Shown here: piece by piece, positions 59,874 to 64,000 of the stretch | Numbering within the stretch: the first letter of the stretch is position 1 | Layout: every line of letters starts with the position of its first letter | Assembly (NCBI GenBank): GCA_946807835.1 | Contig: OX327694.1 | Span: 6,832,001 to 6,896,000, forward strand | Direction of reading: 5' to 3' | Length of the DNA stretch: 64,000 bases | Source of the DNA: Ailanthus altissimus | Lineage: Eukaryota > Streptophyta > Magnoliopsida > Sapindales > Simaroubaceae | The notes under the pieces: generated by a model | Database searches by the model: none | What the model was told of the DNA's origin: nothing | Seen by the model: only the letters and a program-made list of their open reading frames with translations | Made by a program: the position numbers and the translations under genes

Positions 59874-62089
59874 TAACCGCTACTTGAAAGATCTTCTATG
59901 AATACAATTGCTCGCTAAAAGCCTGATTTTGGGCTTTTGGTTTTGTGCTTGGAGGTGAATGTGATAGGCCTTGAATGCGAGGATTGTAGTTGATTCTTCT
60001 CATTGTCAAGATTCATTTGTAGGCTTCTTTTAAGGCCAAATGCCTATATGAAATCTCAATAGAAGGGGGGTGTGTGAGATGAGTTAAACCCTCCCTTTTG
60101 CCGCTGTTTTAGGCGGTAGATGGGCTTTATATGGAGATAAATAGGTGAGGTCTGACTTCTGAGGGAGACGTAAGAAAGGCTCTTGAACCGTGTACTTAAG
60201 TGGATTGTGTAATACACTCTTTTGATTACAATGAAAAGTCACCGAAGACACAGGAAATTGACTGCATGTTCTGCAAAATCCGTTTTACAGATAAATATTC
60301 TGTACATACATGACAAATATCCATAAACATGGTGTAGAAGAATAGTCATCTACTACCGGCCATATTAAATTCTGTCTCTTGATGTTTGATACAATTTCCA
60401 AAACTGTCAAGAATCATTTTTGACACATCGCACAAACCCTGCTATAATTGGGTGGAGATGTCTCTGTCTAAACGCCCATTGGTTCACTACCTACGCCTAT
60501 TATGCCACTTGAGTTGAGTATTAATAGGGAGTTGGAATTTTGTTAGCTAATAGCTTAGCTTCAGGGTTAGGCCGAGGGAGAATTTTGTGGATGGAATTCT
60601 TTCTCTACCATGTAGGCGTGATAGGCTTGTCAAGAAGTCTTGAACCCTTCATGAGTGTCACACAAAAAGCAGCTTTACTTTTCATCAGGCTACTCTTAAT
60701 TGCTAAATTTTGCTTCCCACTGGCAATGGAATTATAACAAATGACAGGTTTTAGTCTATCTCCCAAGTAATATTTTAGAATTACAGAGATCATTTGCTTA
60801 ATGAATAAAGATAATATTTGGACCAACCCTGTACATGCCCGTGGCTACACAAAAGAGCGAAGTGGGGTTACTGCCTATGAACTCATTCTACTGCTGATAA
60901 AGATCTCTAACCTTATCTTTTGTCGATCAGCACTGGGGCACAAATGGCTATTGTCATTCACATTTGATTGTTGGATGATCAATGTCCCATCCTACAAAAA
61001 CAAAATCAGGTGCATGGCACATGCATATGCTAGTGTTTTTCAACTCAAATCATTGACCTTTAAAACAAAATAAGAGTCTGGTTTCTGAGTGCAATCAACA
61101 TGTTATCCACTGAGGGTTATTAGTTCAAGGAAAAGGAACCCATTTCACATCTTATCGAGATAAATTGCGTCATATTGATCGCAAAAGGGCAACTACTAAA
61201 TAAAATGTTATAAATTGTAAAGAAAAAACATGGACTTGATCAATGGCCAACCACCAACAAACTAGCTGTGGGCTTTTGCTCGCTCCTTTAAGTCAATGAG
61301 GGCGTGGACAGATTGGTTGTATGCCACTTAGATTTTCTAGACACTTCATTGATTTCATAACCCACTTAAATTTTCATAACACTGCATTCATTTTATAACC
61401 CACTTCAGAATATAGCAAAGGTGCAGTGTCACACAAACATTGGAGCTCTATGTGTATAGGTTGTAAGCGTTTCAATTGAGGGATTAAAATAAATTTCAGT
61501 GGCTGATAATCGGATATGCTCAAATTTTGTGTACTTGAGAGCCACTTGCATATTCAGTTAGTGATTAATATGTCAATAGCATGACAGGCTCACTTTATAA
61601 AGAAATTTTTTTTGATGTGCAGGGATTCAGTTTTGGATATTTTCAATTGAAAATCCAAATGAGAGAAAAGAGGATAAGAAGGGTTGATTGTGAAAGAGTT
61701 GTAGAGTTTTAACATTTGAATCTGGACTAACTTGTAGTTAGCACCATAACAATGAATTAAAATCTTGCATGTGGGACCAACATGTTGTTGCTTCATTGGC
61801 ACTACTCATGATGACTCGTGATATAACAATGCTATGTCATAGTTCGAGATGCCATCTTTGTGCTTTTTTTTTTTTAAAAAACATTTCAGTACTAAAATTA
61901 AACTGAAAAATTATCCGATCAAATTTACATTAAGTATTTCTAAAGCAATTTTGGTTAATTTATGAGTCATTACATTTTAAAACTTAAAAATATAGTTAAT
62001 TATAAATTGGTCTCGTTCTTTTATAAGATTTTAGATATCATGAACTACTCAACTGATCTCTTGTAATGAACTGAGTTTTCTTGTGATTA
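59874..62089. other. 3' flank of the DUF789 gene and intergenic DNA
   Basis: The 3' UTR probably extends to about 60080-60240. The rest (60500-61560) is less AT-rich than average but has only short frames without family motifs. A T-homopolymer lies near 61865-61875. Confidence 0.45.
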
Positions 62090-64000
62090 GTTCTACAATA
62101 TTTTTGGCATTTGATTCTACAATTAGTTTACAACATTCCACTTTCCTGGTAGTTCAAGTCCCAACTACATAGCCTTTACTTCTGCTAATTCACCATCTAG
62201 ATAATAGTTGCTTGCGGAGGCAACCATTGCCTTGACTCTTCCATCATCATTCTTGATTACTACCCCCATACCAATTTTGTTTCCCTCATCCTTTGCCGCA
62301 TCTACATTTACCTTGCGCCAGCCCCTTGGACATGGTTCCATTGCCGATGTTTCACTTCCTCTAGCTTAAGAATTGCCTGTTGATAAATGCATACTGTTAA
62401 TAAGACTGGATTCACAACAAGCTTTTACCCTGACAACCACTTGTTCTGGATTCTCAACTATCCCCTTTATAACAAAGCAATTTCTACCCTTCCAATTTGC
62501 CTATAACAGCATCATCACCTTAGTAGCTTCCTTTTTAGTGGTAATTGAGGCAACATATCGCACAAAACTCCATAAGTCCCTCTCTTGCATTCCTTTAATC
62601 ATTTATGCAAAAATAGAGCATTTCTAGATTTTCTTAGCCATTTTGCAAGCTATTAATGTATGAAAAATGCTCTCTTACTCCCTATGACATCTTGGGCATA
62701 TTGAGTTACTTAGGACCTTCTTGATAACCAATGCATTTCCCATTGATAGCAGATTTATAAAGCTCTCAATAGGAAAATACTGACTTTTTATGGCATTGGT
62801 GAACTACATATGAACTTTCATCCTTTCTTTGACTTCTTTGAGGGTTTTAGATTGCCTCAATGCTTTCCTTTTAAACCTACATAGATAGTATCCACTTCGT
62901 ATTGAGTATATTCCTATTTTGTCATAGTGCCAGCAAAATGTTTCTTCAGTTTTTGCTAAGGGTAGAAGGATGTCTTGAATTTGTTCTACATATATATCCC
63001 AAAAATAATGTTGTATGATCTCCTTCTTCCACTTATTTTTCTCACCAATCAGTAACTCTACTTTACTGTTAACTGGTAGTACATGTGATGACATTGGTTT
63101 CATGGTAGATGCTCTATGGAGCCAGTTGTTATAAATTTCCACTTTTTTTCCATTTCTAATTAAGCCACCTTATACATTTATGCAAAAGATTTCTTCCTCA
63201 TATTATACTCCTCAATCTATATAATGGATCGTACTCTAAACTAGCTTCCATGAATTACTTCTTTTAAAAGTATATATCTTTGAGGACCTTAGATATTAAG
63301 GAATCTAGGCATTGAAGTATCCTCCACTATTTGTTTGGCCAACAAAGTCTGGTTGAAACAAGAAATTTCTCTAAACCCTAAGCCACCATTGCTCTTCCCT
63401 TGGCACTCTTCCAATTTTTCCAATGTATCTTTTTCTCCCCTAACTCATTTAATCCCCACCAATACTTGGTTAGCAGTTTTTGGATATCTATATAAAGTCC
63501 CTTTAGAAACTTGAAGAGACTCATGGTATAAGTTGACACAGCTTGTGCTATTGCTTTTATACGTATCTCCTTCCCTTTATTGTAGATAAAATTTTCTTGC
63601 CACCTTTTAAACTTGCTTGACACTCTTAGTTTGGTTTCATTAAAAAATTATTTATTTTATTCTTCCCTACCATAGAAGGAAATCGAAGGTATCTCTATGG
63701 TATTAATACTATTTTTAGCTAGAATACGTTTTGTATCATATTCACTTGATCATTAGTGATATTAGGGCTAAAGATTATAGAAGATTTTTCATAATTGAAG
63801 ATCTTCCCTGATACCTTTGAGTAGCACTCTAATATCTGTTTCAGTTTGTTACATTCTTAATTTGTTGTTTTTGTAAACATTAAACTATCATCCGCAAAAA
63901 ATAAGTGTGAGATTAAGAGGGATTTATTGAATTTGATTCGATATATTTTATAGCCAGCTTCTACCTTATGCAACAAGAATGATAGAGCCTTTGCACATAG
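62090..64000 (-). mobile_element. Degenerate LINE (non-LTR retrotransposon) ORF2 remnant, continues past the window end
   Basis: Read on the - strand from the window end: a reverse-transcriptase segment with the FADD catalytic motif (about 63885-63900); a long partly open post-RT stretch (63378-63623: KIHWKNWKSAKGR and IKAIAQAVSTYTMSLFKFLK, both LINE hallmarks); a second open stretch (62804-63142, with GIYSIRSGYYLC preceding the zinc-binding domain); a Cys/His-rich region around 62640-62700; and an RNase H-like domain (62200-62340, KVNVDAAKDEGNKIGMGVVI). Stops and frameshifts occur throughout but the domains read more clearly than in the LINE at 1-2640, so this copy is probably younger. Confidence 0.87.

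Noticed and set aside
1..64000. tRNA, rRNA, known miRNA precursors, CRISPR arrays or viral integrations
   Set aside because: I looked for T-loop and 5S-like motifs, common plant miRNA cores and regularly spaced short repeats and found none convincing; no exogenous or endogenous virus genes beyond retroelements were seen.

Overview
The window is nuclear DNA from a flowering plant, most likely a eudicot. The evidence is AT-rich sequence, GT-AG introns, plastid-targeted proteins (a PSB27 photosystem II assembly factor and a plastid-type Mpv17/PMP22 protein), a plant DUF789 protein, a clade-typical PP2C with five coding exons, and many plant-type retroelements (Ty1/copia, TRIM, LINE with RNase H, solo LTRs). 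I cannot name the species. I saw no bacterial operons, CRISPR arrays, rRNA genes or convincing tRNA genes.

Layout. 1-2640: decayed LINE on the + strand. 2842-6434 (or 6713): Mpv17/PMP22 gene (+) with a three-unit 200-bp tandem repeat in intron 1. 7331-8716: tandem TRIM retrotransposons with three LTRs. 9224-10010: long-inverted-repeat element. 10439-10615: small single-membrane-span protein gene (+) with a TGGGCC promoter. 14082-14477: secreted Gly/Pro-rich cell-wall protein (-). 15957-17230: degenerate repeat array split by LTR-derived DNA. 17586-22970: nearly intact Ty1/copia element with equal 671-bp LTRs and a GTAGT target duplication, inserted 357 bp beyond the stop codon of the PP2C gene (23328-25730, -). 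28749 to about 36890: old gypsy-type element without a visible polymerase, holding a nested solo LTR (target duplication AAAGG) and a nested TRIM. 37110-39519: a second, inverted solo LTR of the same broad family. 39890-40646: a GC-richer island and a MITE-like element. 45867-45995: an orphan exon-like fragment. 46633-47166: PSB27 (+) with I-box and G-box motifs. 47170-57480: long AT-rich gene desert. 57597-59873: DUF789 gene (+) with six coding exons. 62090-64000: second decayed LINE (-), running off the window.

The genes are unrelated housekeeping or regulatory genes and do not form a pathway. Two are chloroplast proteins, one is a membrane-anchored phosphatase, and one is a wall protein. 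The repeats are the most informative part: at least three generations of insertion can be read from nesting, target duplications and LTR divergence. Exon boundaries were placed by hand from splice consensus, reading-frame continuity and family similarity recalled from memory; no alignment or transcript data were available. I found no convincing undescribed biological system. The best candidates for a second look are the tandem TRIM, the polymerase-less nested element, the orphan exon and the copia insertion beside PP2C.
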